DNA from: Iamia sp035575815
GTDB taxonomy: Bacteria; Actinomycetota; Acidimicrobiia; Acidimicrobiales; Iamiaceae
NCBI RefSeq assembly: GCF_035575815.1
Contig: NZ_DATLXO010000063.1
Location: 55,820-119,819, forward strand
Reading direction: 5' to 3'
DNA length: 64,000 bases
Below are positions 23,001 to 29,937 of the stretch, one piece after another (position 1 is the stretch's first letter; every line of letters starts with the position of its first letter). A program made the position numbers and the translations under genes. The notes beneath the pieces are model-generated. The model did not search any database. It was given only the letters and a program-made list of their open reading frames with translations, and was not told the DNA's origin.

Positions 23001-25416
23001 CAACGGCCTCGAGCGGATCGTCGATGTCACCACCCACCGCGGCTACCACATCGCCGGCACCACCAAGCACCGCATCAAGGTGGTCGACGAGGCCGGCGCG
23101 TGGGTGTGGCGGCGCTTCGCGGATGTCCGCTCCGGCGACCTCGTCCCCCTTGCTCGCGGTGGCCTGGTGGGTGCGCCCCGGCCCGTCGCCCTGCCGCCGC
23201 TCGGCGAGGGCTACCGGTGGGCCGCCGAGCACCACGTCCGGGCCCCGGAGGCCATGACGGCCGAGCTGGCCGAGCTGGTGGGGTACTTCATGGGCGATGG
23301 ATCCCTCCACGCCCGTGGGCTGCGCCTGTGCGTCGCCGAAGCCGATCTCGACGTGATCGACCACCTCGAGCGCCTCTCCAAGTCGCTCTTCGGCATCGAG
23401 GCCCGGGTGCGGGCCGAGCAGGGCTACGCCTCGGTCGAGATCAGCTCGGTGCAGCTGGTCGACTGGTGGAAGGCCTCGGGCTTCGCCAAGCAGCTGCCGA
23501 ACGAGGGCCATTCAGGAAAGGGGTGGCTGGCGCACATCCCCGACGCCGTCCTCCACGCCAACGACGCTGAGGTGTACAGCGCCTTCCTTCGGGGGCTCTT
23601 CGAGGCGGATGGCACGGTGACGGCGGGCTACCCGTCGTGGACGACCACCTCGCTCGACTTCTCGCGCGACGTCCAGACCCTGATGCTCAGCCTGGGTTAC
23701 GTCACCACCCGCTCGTTCGGCACGAGCGGCCGGGGTTCACGGCTGGCGATCCTACGGCTGTTGAACCAGGCGTCGGCCGCCGCCTGGCTCGACGAGATCG
23801 GCTTCCTCTCCGGTCGCAAGGCGGTCACGGTGGCCAGCGGCGTTCACCCCCAGGCGGCCCGCCACGACCACATCCCGGTGAGCCGCCAGCTCGTCGAGCG
23901 GGTCGCACCGAACCCGGGTCGAAACCGCAGGGCGGCGTTGCAGGAGCTACGCCGGTCGGGCGCCATCAGCCGCTCGCTGGCCACCCAGCTGGTGGAGGAG
24001 TCCGGTGATGCCGAGCTGGCCCACCTCCTGGGCTTCTTCTTCGACCGGGTCAGTGAGGCCGTCCTCGGCGACGAGGAGCTCACCTACGACATCTCGGTCC
24101 CGGCCAACGTGACCTACGTGGCCAACGGCTTCGTCAGCCACAACACGATCGGGCTGATGATGGATTGCGACACCACCGGCATCGAGCCCGACCTGGGCCT
24201 GGTCAAGACGAAGAAGCTGGTCGGTGGCGGCACCATGTCGATCGTCAACCAGACGGTGCCCCGGGCCCTACGCAACCTCGGGTACGACGACGCGGCCATC
24301 GCGGAGATCGTCGTCTACATCGACGTGAACAAGACCATCGTCGGCGCCCCGCACCTCGCTCCCGAGCACCTGGCCGTCTTCGCCTGCTCGATGGGCGACA
24401 ACACCATCCACTACACGGGACACGTGAAGATGATGGCGGCGGTCCAGCCGTTCATCTCCGGGGCCATCTCCAAAACTGTGAACATGCCCACCGAGGCCAC
24501 CGTCGAAGACGTCGAGCAGATCCACATCGACGCCTGGCGGATGGGCGTGAAGGCGGTGGCGATCTACCGCGACGGGTGCAAGGTGGCCCAGCCGCTCTCC
24601 ATGACCAAGAAGGACGTGGTCGAGGCCGTCGCCGCTGAGGGTGCCACCGCCACCGAGGTGGTCGAGCGCGTCGTCGAGAAGGTGATCGAGAAGGTCGTCA
24701 CGGTGAAGGAGCCGGTGCGGCGCAAGCTGCCCCGGTCGCGGGCCAGCCGCACCTTCGAGTTCCGCGTCGCCGACTGCAAGGGTTTCGTCAACGTCGGCGA
24801 GTACGAGGACGGCCGTCCGGGGGAGATCTTCGTCCGGATCTCGAAGCAGGGATCGACCCTCGCCGGCATCATGGATGCCTTCGCCGTCTCGGTGAGCTAC
24901 GGCCTGCAGTACGGCGTGCCGCTGCGGGCCTACGTGGAGACCTTCACCAACACCCGCTTCGAGCCCGCGGGCATGACCGACGACCCTGACATCCGCATCG
25001 CCTCGTCGCTCGTCGACTACATGTTCCGCCGTCTGGCCGTCGAGTACCTGACCTACGAGGAGCGGGCCGAGCTCGGCATCCTCACCGTCTCCGAGCGCAC
25101 CCAGCCCACGCTGCCGGGGGTCGAGGAGACGGTGACCGAGACGGTGCAGGGCTCCGACATGTACGCCGATCCCAAGTCGGTGCCCTCTGCCTCGGCGCTG
25201 GCCCAGGAGATCGACGACGCCGGGCCGATGCCGCCCCCGAGCCTGCTCGAGCGGGCCGGGGTGCTCGACTCGACCCCGGCGCCCGAGGTGCCCCAGGCCC
25301 AGCTCGAGGTGCGCCACTCCGACGCCCCGTACTGCATGCAGTGCGGTGTGCAGATGATGCGTGCGGGCTCGTGCCACGCCTGTCCCAGCTGCGGCAGCAC
25401 CAGCGGCTGCAGCTGA
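20038..25416 (+). CDS. nrdJ: Class II (B12-dependent) ribonucleotide reductase NrdJ with two inteins
   Basis: Reduces ribonucleotides to deoxyribonucleotides with adenosylcobalamin. The precursor has 1792 residues. After removal of inteins of 400 and 430 residues the mature enzyme has 962, the normal length. Extein motifs include SACFILAVDDAMDSI, the junction SNP/CSEYM, SACNLASINL and APTG/TIGLMMDCDTTG. A C-terminal Cys-rich zinc/thiol tail ends the protein (CMQCG...CHACPSCG). Intein 1 interrupts the protein immediately before the Cys that by alignment is the thiyl-radical residue. Intein 2 sits in the phosphate-binding PTGTI loop. The enzyme is therefore probably inactive until both are spliced. 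ATG 20038 follows AGGAG (20027-20031) at good spacing. It is preceded by two NrdR boxes and followed by a hairpin. Confidence 0.95.
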   Translation: MALAPEQTGVGIRRHFTRPDVHPYDELTWERRDSRITNWSDGAIAFEQLGVEFPTSWSINATNIVTQKYFRGTVGTPERETSLKAVIDRVADTISTWGTEGGYFTDDAEAEAYRAELKHLLVTQKAAFNSPVWFNIGVAGVPQQASACFILAVDDAMDSILNWYREEGVIFKGGSGAGVNLSKIRSSVEYLKGGGTASGPVSFMRGADASAGTIKSGGKTRRAAKMVILDVSHPDIEEFIWVKAREEKKIRALEEAGFDMSLDGKDMASVQYQNANNSVRVSDEFMQAVVDDADWQLRAVTTDEVVRTVKARDLMHQFAQATWECADPGMQYDTTINRWHTAANTDRINGSNPCFPGDAMVHTDKGLIAFVDLVDRARLGETFAVYTHDATNVDAPAERIELTTPDAIMITGSNEIVRLRFADGRQLRCTPGHRIFTTNRGYVEARQLTGDDRVKTLDLPTPATAADWRLPVSTDAAVYAEGCDRRALASVVLPEKWSDDLAHYLGWLVGDGCISGDVATTVYGSPREQAEILPRHQAFLAELNGGRIPTPSIQANGTAQLRVSRSVLVRFFEALGLSDAKATAKRVPWSVNEAPPEIVAAFLRGLFDADGCVHDGAKSRYVGLGSASPALLGDVQRLLTTAGISSRTYRIRGALDDAFRHTRGDGREAIYASSPQHDLRVSGPSIGHFAVAVGFDHPAKAETLATLLANHRFYRTDTTTRLVERTDDGVELTYNLSEPRNHSYVVDGTVVRNCSEYMHIDNSACNLASINLLAFQGADGRFDVEGFKQACAVMFTGQEILVGRADYPTEPIGDNSRAFRQLGLGYANLGALLMATGAPYDSEVGRAWAAAITALMTGHAYEVSARIAARMGAFSGYEENSEHMLRVLDMHRTAAADIDEELVPSELLSAAQQSWDEACELAEQFGVRNSQASVLAPTGCLVGGSMVTTDRGVVRLRSLGDPDGAQWQDLDVRVLTDDGEQDATRFYVNGLERIVDVTTHRGYHIAGTTKHRIKVVDEAGAWVWRRFADVRSGDLVPLARGGLVGAPRPVALPPLGEGYRWAAEHHVRAPEAMTAELAELVGYFMGDGSLHARGLRLCVAEADLDVIDHLERLSKSLFGIEARVRAEQGYASVEISSVQLVDWWKASGFAKQLPNEGHSGKGWLAHIPDAVLHANDAEVYSAFLRGLFEADGTVTAGYPSWTTTSLDFSRDVQTLMLSLGYVTTRSFGTSGRGSRLAILRLLNQASAAAWLDEIGFLSGRKAVTVASGVHPQAARHDHIPVSRQLVERVAPNPGRNRRAALQELRRSGAISRSLATQLVEESGDAELAHLLGFFFDRVSEAVLGDEELTYDISVPANVTYVANGFVSHNTIGLMMDCDTTGIEPDLGLVKTKKLVGGGTMSIVNQTVPRALRNLGYDDAAIAEIVVYIDVNKTIVGAPHLAPEHLAVFACSMGDNTIHYTGHVKMMAAVQPFISGAISKTVNMPTEATVEDVEQIHIDAWRMGVKAVAIYRDGCKVAQPLSMTKKDVVEAVAAEGATATEVVERVVEKVIEKVVTVKEPVRRKLPRSRASRTFEFRVADCKGFVNVGEYEDGRPGEIFVRISKQGSTLAGIMDAFAVSVSYGLQYGVPLRAYVETFTNTRFEPAGMTDDPDIRIASSLVDYMFRRLAVEYLTYEERAELGILTVSERTQPTLPGVEETVTETVQGSDMYADPKSVPSASALAQEIDDAGPMPPPSLLERAGVLDSTPAPEVPQAQLEVRHSDAPYCMQCGVQMMRAGSCHACPSCGSTSGCS
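21097..22296 (+). mobile_element. Intein 1 in NrdJ, LAGLIDADG homing endonuclease type, 400 aa
   Basis: Runs from the Cys of CFPGDAMVHTDKG (precursor residue 354) to the Asn before CSEYM (residue 753). Splicing block A is CFPGDAMVHT, block B is CTPGHRIFT, and the two LAGLIDADG helices are LGWLVGDGCI and LRGLFDADGC with both acidic residues intact. Block F is YNLSEPRNHSYVVDG. The C-terminus reads VVRN, with Arg where His is usual before the terminal Asn. The +1 residue is Cys. It is probably active in homing. Splicing may be slower or use another assisting residue. Confidence 0.92.
22855..24144 (+). mobile_element. Intein 2 in NrdJ, LAGLIDADG homing endonuclease type, 430 aa
   Basis: Runs from the Cys of CLVGGSMVTTDRG (precursor residue 940) to the Asn of FVSHN (residue 1369). 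Block B is GTTKHRIKV, and the LAGLIDADG helices are VGYFMGDGSL and LRGLFEADGT, both with acidic residues. Block F is YDISVPANVTYVANG, and the end is the canonical HN. The +1 residue is Thr, in APTG/TIGLMMD. It is inserted in the substrate phosphate-binding loop. Sequence differs strongly from intein 1, which argues for independent acquisition. Confidence 0.93.
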
Positions 25417-25440
25417 TGTGACGCCGCGTCCGATGTCATC

Positions 25441-25462
25441 GGGGTTGTACGAACGCAACCCC
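25441..25462. terminator. Hairpin between nrdJ and the convergent toxin-like gene
   Basis: GGGGTTG (25441-25447) pairs with CAACCCC (25456-25462) around an 8-base loop, 24 bases after the nrdJ stop and 11 bases before the end of the convergent gene. A bidirectional terminator is likely. Confidence 0.6.
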
Positions 25463-25473
25463 TCACCACGCCT

Positions 25474-25902
25474 TCACGTGCCGCCGCTGATCAGCCAGTC
25501 GTTCCAGATCTGGATGGCGCGGTCCTGGGTGATGCCCTCGAGCTCGGCGGGGCTCAGCCCAACCTTGCGGACGAGGTTGCGCATGAGCTTGGCGTCGACG
25601 GCTGGGCCCTCGGGCTCCCCCGACTCTGCTCGGGGGCGGGGCGGTAGGATGCCCTCATCGACGCAGGCCCAGAAGTCCTCCTCGGAGACTTGGAGCTGGT
25701 CCCGCAGCACGGCGGCGACGAGGTTGGGGTCGTCGAGGGAACTCGCGCCGTGAGAGACCCGGGTGTAGAGGACGTCGCCGGTCGCCAGCTCGAGGGTGTA
25801 GCGGTGGTGGTCGCCGGCCTTCTTGGAGCCCGTCCCGGTCTTCTTGGTCCACCCTTCGGTCTCGACGAACTTGCGGTGCGCTCGGTGAGGGAGTGGGCGC
25901 AT
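25474..25902 (-). CDS. Putative toxin of a type II toxin-antitoxin pair
   Basis: A 142-residue protein. The first part (about 8-50, HRKFVETEGW, then GDHHRYTLELATGDVLYTRVSHG) resembles small actinobacterial proteins annotated as cytotoxic translational repressors. These have a HicA/RelE-like compact fold that reads a basic, His-containing strand. The middle (LRDQLQVSEEDFWACVDEG) is also found in those proteins. The C-terminal 50 residues are less familiar. It follows a Phd-like antitoxin gene with a TGATG overlap, so the two are coupled. Antitoxin-first order fits a toxin-antitoxin operon. Toxicity is inferred, and a non-toxic DNA-binding or housekeeping role cannot be excluded. Confidence 0.5.
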   Translation of the reverse strand: MRPLPHRAHRKFVETEGWTKKTGTGSKKAGDHHRYTLELATGDVLYTRVSHGASSLDDPNLVAAVLRDQLQVSEEDFWACVDEGILPPRPRAESGEPEGPAVDAKLMRNLVRKVGLSPAELEGITQDRAIQIWNDWLISGGT

Positions 25903-26351
25903 CAGTCGTCGCCGAAGATCACCCGGTGGAGTTCGGCACGATCGCCGGCGTAGATGCCAACCAGGAGGGCGAGGTTTCGGAACCGCTTGTGGTTGGGCGC
26001 GGTGTTGAGGCCGTCAAACCACGCCTGGGCGTAGTCGACGAGGGCGTCCAGGAAGGCCTCCTCGGCCGCCGTGAGGCCGTCGCCGACGGCGTGGATGGGC
26101 GCCCCCTCCACCCAGAAGAAGAACTGACCACCGCTCACAGAGCTGAGCACCGGCACCGGCGCGGCCGCCTGAAGGGCCGCCCCCACGGCGTCTCGGTGCA
26201 GCACCACGACGGGGACGGTGCGGCGGATCACAGCGACACCGCCGGACTCGGCCCGGTCCAAGACATCCTTGAGGTGGTCGCGCGCCTCTCGAGACCGGAA
26301 CTCGTGTCCGAGAGAGAACGACGAGGAGATCGGGGGAGCCATGGCAAACAT
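25902..26351 (-). CDS. Phd/YefM-like antitoxin with a C-terminal extension
   Basis: About 149 residues from ATG 26351 (an ATG at 26342 is also possible). Residues about 14-55 match the Phd/YefM fold (RSREARDHLKDVLDRAESGG, then VAVIRRTVPVVVLHRDAV). This fold binds DNA and autoregulates. The remaining 90 residues (LTAAEEAFLDALVDYAQAWF and on to the end) are not part of Phd and presumably contact the partner protein. The frame is open much further upstream without family sequence. It ends in a TGATG overlap with the putative toxin. Confidence 0.65.
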   Translation of the reverse strand: MFAMAPPISSSFSLGHEFRSREARDHLKDVLDRAESGGVAVIRRTVPVVVLHRDAVGAALQAAAPVPVLSSVSGGQFFFWVEGAPIHAVGDGLTAAEEAFLDALVDYAQAWFDGLNTAPNHKRFRNLALLVGIYAGDRAELHRVIFGDD

Positions 26352-26503
26352 GGTATCAGTGGTCCTGATGGTCCCACGTGTACGCATGGTACCTACCTGA
26401 GCGCGCCGCCGGCCCCAGATGGCATGGTCAACGCAGCAGTGCGGCCCGCCTGTTGTCAGACGAGCTCGCCGGCCACCTGTCGAGAGACGACCTGACGGTC
26501 GCC

Positions 26504-27313
26504 ATGTCCACCGGCTCGGGCCCTGAGGGCTCGACCCCGCGTCGGCGGTTGCCCGAGCCCGCGACGGCGGCCAGGATCGACCCCATGGAGGAGGTCGGGC
26601 GGCTCCCGGGCGGGTGGATGACGGGCGCTCGGCTCGTCGATGGAGCGGTTCGACGCCAGATGGGATCGCACACGCCGTTCGTGCACGAGCTGCTGCGCTA
26701 CCTCGAGGACCAAGGCTTCGACGGGTCGCCGCGGGTGCTCGGAACCGAGGGCGATGAGGAGATCCTGACCTACGTGGACGGCCACGTACCGATCGAGGTC
26801 GCACCCGAGACGATCTCGGAGGTGGTCGTCGCGGATGTGGGTGTGCGCTCGGCCTTCCTGCTGATCCGCCGCTACCACGACATCACCACCGGATCTGAGC
26901 TGGCGGGCGTCGAGGAGGTCGTCCGCCACGGTGATCTGTCCCCCTGGAACACCGTCTATGACGACGACGGCGCCTTCGCGTTCATCGACTGGGACAACGC
27001 ACGGCCCGGCGCTCGCGACGAGGACGTCGGCTATGCGACCTGGCGGTACCTCATGCTGGGCTCCCCGGCTGCGCCACCACTGCAGGTGCAGCGACGTCTG
27101 CTCCGTGTCGCTGCGGAGGCGTACGGGACGCGGTCTCCGGTCGACCTCCTCGGTCACGCCGCCCACGCACAGAGCGCGCAGCGTGCGGCGTTCGAGGCCG
27201 GGCACGCAGACGGCGACCCGCGAATCGAACGGCTCGTCGGCCTCGGCGCTCTCGACTTCATCACGGGAGCGCAACAATGGCTCGCAGATCACCGCAACGA
27301 GCTGCTGCGCTGA
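26504..27313 (+). CDS. Aminoglycoside phosphotransferase-like kinase (APH family)
   Basis: About 269 residues from ATG 26504 (an ATG at 26585 would also keep the domain). The APH fold is recognisable by LPGGWMTGARLVDGAVRR and the VHELLRYLEDQGFDG segment. The catalytic loop is HGDLSPWN (Asp base and Asn metal ligand), followed by FIDWDNARPGARDEDVGYA (metal-binding Asp). Many proteins of this group phosphorylate unknown small molecules, so resistance should not be assumed. The N-terminal 25 residues are Pro/Arg-rich. It is located in a variable region beside toxin-antitoxin genes. Confidence 0.8.
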   Translation: MSTGSGPEGSTPRRRLPEPATAARIDPMEEVGRLPGGWMTGARLVDGAVRRQMGSHTPFVHELLRYLEDQGFDGSPRVLGTEGDEEILTYVDGHVPIEVAPETISEVVVADVGVRSAFLLIRRYHDITTGSELAGVEEVVRHGDLSPWNTVYDDDGAFAFIDWDNARPGARDEDVGYATWRYLMLGSPAAPPLQVQRRLLRVAAEAYGTRSPVDLLGHAAHAQSAQRAAFEAGHADGDPRIERLVGLGALDFITGAQQWLADHRNELLR

Positions 27314-27346
27314 CCCCCAGTCGTCCCCCGCGTCCCGTCGACGCTC

Positions 27347-27365
27347 GCGTCGATGACATCGACGC
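27347..27365. terminator. Small perfect hairpin after the APH-like gene
   Basis: GCGTCGAT (27347-27354) / ATCGACGC (27358-27365) with a 3-base loop, in the 123-base gap before the HIT gene. It may be a terminator or an operator. Confidence 0.4.
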
Positions 27366-27436
27366 CGGGTGGCGATCGACCACGGACGTGTCTCGGCGGG
27401 CCGAGTGACGAGCCGGTCGGGCAACATGTCGTTGAG

Positions 27437-27889
27437 ATGTACGACCACGCTCCACCGGGTTACCAGTGTCCGTTCTGCCGCAACGTGGCGACGGGCGAGT
27501 CCGACCACCCGCTGGCGATCGTCCACCGCGACGAGGACGTCTTCGTCAAGGTGAACCCGGCGTGGTGGCCACGCAACCCCGGGAGCGTGCTGGTCATCCC
27601 GCTCGAGCACCACGAGAACGTCTTCGACCTGCCGCCCGAGCTCGGCACACCGATCCAGTGCGCCGTCCGGGCCTCGGCGATCGCCATGAAGGCGGCCTTC
27701 GGTTGCGACGGCGTCTCGACCCGTCAGCACAACGAGCCCGCCGGCAACCAGGACGTCTGGCACTACCACGTGCACGTGTTCCCCCGGTGGGATGGCGACG
27801 GTCTCTACGGGTCGACCAGAGCGCCCGCTGATCCCGGCGAGCTCCGACGACGGGCCGAGATGCTCCGTGCCGCTTGGCCCCAGGACTGA
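27437..27889 (+). CDS. HIT-family nucleotide hydrolase/transferase
   Basis: A 150-residue histidine-triad protein. The triad HYHVHVFPR (about 111-119) supplies the catalytic His. CPFCRNVATGE at the N-terminus supplies part of a possible zinc site, and NPGSVLVIPLEHHENVFDL is the conserved core. Members cleave nucleoside phosphoramidates or dinucleoside polyphosphates. I chose ATG 27437 because MYDHAPPGYQCPFC matches the usual start. The frame is open to 27353 without family sequence. Confidence 0.9.
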   Translation: MYDHAPPGYQCPFCRNVATGESDHPLAIVHRDEDVFVKVNPAWWPRNPGSVLVIPLEHHENVFDLPPELGTPIQCAVRASAIAMKAAFGCDGVSTRQHNEPAGNQDVWHYHVHVFPRWDGDGLYGSTRAPADPGELRRRAEMLRAAWPQD

Positions 27890-28044
27890 CGCCGGCCTCT
27901 TACCGAACCCCGTCGTCCTGGGTGCGCCGTGACGGTCTCATGCGACGTCGTCGGCTCCCACACGACGCCGAGCCCGAGCGAGGCCCGGCCGTGTCGGCGT
28001 GATGGCCGCTAAACCGATTCCGTGACCCGGGCGTCTTGTCTCCG

Positions 28045-28206
28045 ATGACGGTGGAGGGCCCTGAGGACATGTGCGACAGCATCCGTGACCGGCTCGTCGG
28101 CGCCATAACCCTTGCGACGGGGAGCCGAGCGGGTGGGGAGGAGCTTGCTCAGGAGGCGTTGGTGCGAGCCTGGCAGCGCTGGCCCCAGGTCAGCCGGACG
28201 CGATGA
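28045..28206 (+). pseudogene. Truncated ECF sigma factor (N-terminal remnant)
   Basis: A 53-codon frame from ATG 28045 to TGA 28204. It contains RDRLVGAITLATGSRAGGEE and LAQEALVRAWQRWPQVSR, which match the start of region 2 of ECF sigma factors closely. The rest of region 2 and all of region 4 are missing. Homology ends at about 28,195, exactly where a truncated VapC gene on the other strand begins, so a deletion has joined the two. It cannot work as a sigma factor. Confidence 0.75.
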
Positions 28207-28288
28207 GCCCACGGGCGCGTCCGCTGAGTCGGTCCGGCGCGCCGACCGCCCAGACGAAGGTGTGGGTGCCGAGTAGCAGCGTCGTCAC
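28190..28288 (-). pseudogene. Truncated VapC-like PIN toxin (N-terminal remnant)
   Basis: Reading from GTG 28288, the frame gives VTTLLLGTHTFVWAVGAPDR, then LSGRARGLIASG and a stop. This is the first 30 or so residues of a VapC/PIN toxin. The invariant first Asp of the LLDTH motif is Gly here. The rest of the domain is gone. The GTG overlaps the antitoxin stop (GTGA), the same layout as the intact pair at 38.7-39.4 kb. Confidence 0.75.
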
Positions 28289-28509
28289 TCCCAGTCCGCC
28301 CGCTCGCCGTCGGCCAGCGGTGCGAACAGCTCGTCGGCCACCGACACGGGCAGGAAGCCGAGAGTGCGGGGAGAAGGCTCGGAGATGGCGACGAGGCGGG
28401 CGACAGCACGGCCCGACCGGGCGATCACCACCTCGTCACCCGACTCGGCGGCATCGAGGAGCTCCGACAGCTTGGCCTTGGCCTCCGAGACGTTCATCTG
28501 TATGACCAT
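28285..28509 (-). CDS. Orphan Phd/YefM-family antitoxin
   Basis: 74 residues from ATG 28509 (28497 is an alternative). MNVSEAKAKLSELLDAAESG, then EVVIARSGRAVARLVAI, is a standard Phd/YefM antitoxin. The C-terminal segment ends FAPLADGERADWE and is the probable toxin-binding part. Its partner VapC is reduced to a fragment, so the antitoxin is orphaned. It could still bind DNA or neutralise related toxins, such as the VapC at 38.7 kb. AAGTC/GACTT half-sites flank the likely promoter just upstream (28518-28536). Confidence 0.85.
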   Translation of the reverse strand: MVIQMNVSEAKAKLSELLDAAESGDEVVIARSGRAVARLVAISEPSPRTLGFLPVSVADELFAPLADGERADWE

Positions 28510-28723
28510 GATGACCAAGTCTAGATAGTCCGGACTTGATCGATCTCTTGACGCCGTAGGTCTCCATCGCCGGCGGGTGGCCAAGAAGGTCCGATGGTGA
28601 CCCAGCGGGCACGGACCCCCAGCGCGTTCTGTCGTGGTAGGAGTGTCCGGGCCGGGCACCTCGCCCGCGGCCAGCTTGCGTCGCGGCGGCGCCGGCGGGC
28701 ACCCGCCACCCGACGAGGCCCTC

Positions 28724-29716
28724 ATGCCACTGGTCCCCACTGTCAACGGTCCCATCGACAGCGCCGAGCTCGGCCGCACCTACATGCACGAGCACGTCTT
28801 CGTGCTCACCCCCGACGTGCAGCAGAACTACCCCGACGAGTGGGGCGACGAGGAGGCGCGGGTCACCGACGCAGTCGAAAAGCTGGCCGCCCTGGCCGCC
28901 CAGGGGGTCCGCACCATCGTCGACCCCACCGTGATCGGCCTGGGCCGCTACATCCCCCGGGTGCAGCGCATCGCCGAGCAGGTGCCCGAGCTCAACATCG
29001 TCGTGGCGACGGGTTGCTACACCTACGGCGACGTGCCCTTCTTCTTCCACCACCGGGGCCCGGCCCTGAACGCGGCGCTCGGGACGGAGGTGCCGGACCC
29101 GATGGTCGACATGTTCGTGGGCGACATCACCGACGGCATCGCCGGCACCGGGGTGCGAGCCGGACTGCTCAAGTGCGCCATCGACCACCACGGGCTCACC
29201 GGCGGTGTCGAGCGGGTGATGCGTGCCGTGGCGCGGGCCCACCGGCGCACCGGCGTTCCCATCACCGTTCACACCCACCCCGGTGACCACACCGGGCTGC
29301 TGGTGAAGCAGGTGCTCTGCGACGAGGAGGGCGTTGCGCCCCGGCGGGTGGTCCTGGGCCACAGCGGCGACAGCACCGACGCGGACCACCTCACCGAGCT
29401 GGCCGAGGCCGGGTTCCTCCTCGGGATGGACCGCTTCGGCATCAACCTCGAGACGACCTTCGAGGCCCGGGCCGACATCGTCGTCGAGATGTGTCGCCGG
29501 GGGTTCGCCGAGCAGATGGTCCTCTCCCAGGACGCGGCCTGCTACATCGACTGGATCGATCCCGGCGTCCTCGCGTTCCTGCCCCAGTGGCACTACCTCC
29601 ACATCTCCCAGGAGGTGCTGCCGTACCTGCGCGAGAACGGGGTCACCGACGACCAGATCGACGCCATGCTCGTCGACACCCCGCGCCACTACTTCTCCGA
29701 CGTCGCCCCGTACTGA
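28724..29716 (+). CDS. Phosphotriesterase-family metal hydrolase (PTE/lactonase)
   Basis: A 330-residue TIM-barrel amidohydrolase. All binuclear-metal ligands are visible: H22 and H24 (YMHEHVF), the carbamylated K150 (LLKCAID), H183 (TVHTHP), H213 (LGHSGD) and D270 (SQDAAC). Family members hydrolyse lactones, organophosphate esters or related compounds, and the natural substrate here is unknown. ATG 28724 gives the family start (PLVPTVNGPIDSAELG). It may be transcribed alone. Confidence 0.9.
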   Translation: MPLVPTVNGPIDSAELGRTYMHEHVFVLTPDVQQNYPDEWGDEEARVTDAVEKLAALAAQGVRTIVDPTVIGLGRYIPRVQRIAEQVPELNIVVATGCYTYGDVPFFFHHRGPALNAALGTEVPDPMVDMFVGDITDGIAGTGVRAGLLKCAIDHHGLTGGVERVMRAVARAHRRTGVPITVHTHPGDHTGLLVKQVLCDEEGVAPRRVVLGHSGDSTDADHLTELAEAGFLLGMDRFGINLETTFEARADIVVEMCRRGFAEQMVLSQDAACYIDWIDPGVLAFLPQWHYLHISQEVLPYLRENGVTDDQIDAMLVDTPRHYFSDVAPY

Positions 29717-29937
29717 CCGCCCACCCCGCTCACGGCCGCCGGTGAGACATGACGGGAGTCACAGGGGTCGCGGCACGCATCGGCGCCCGTCGGTGCGATA
29801 GCGTTGGACTTCTAGGCGTCCCGCCTCGTCGGCGGTGGAGCAGGTCCGGGTCGGACGACCCTCCGAGACGCCGCCAGCGAACGTTGCCCTCCGCACCCGA
29901 TGGTGTGGGGGGTCGGCGCAGGGAGTGCCGCACATCA

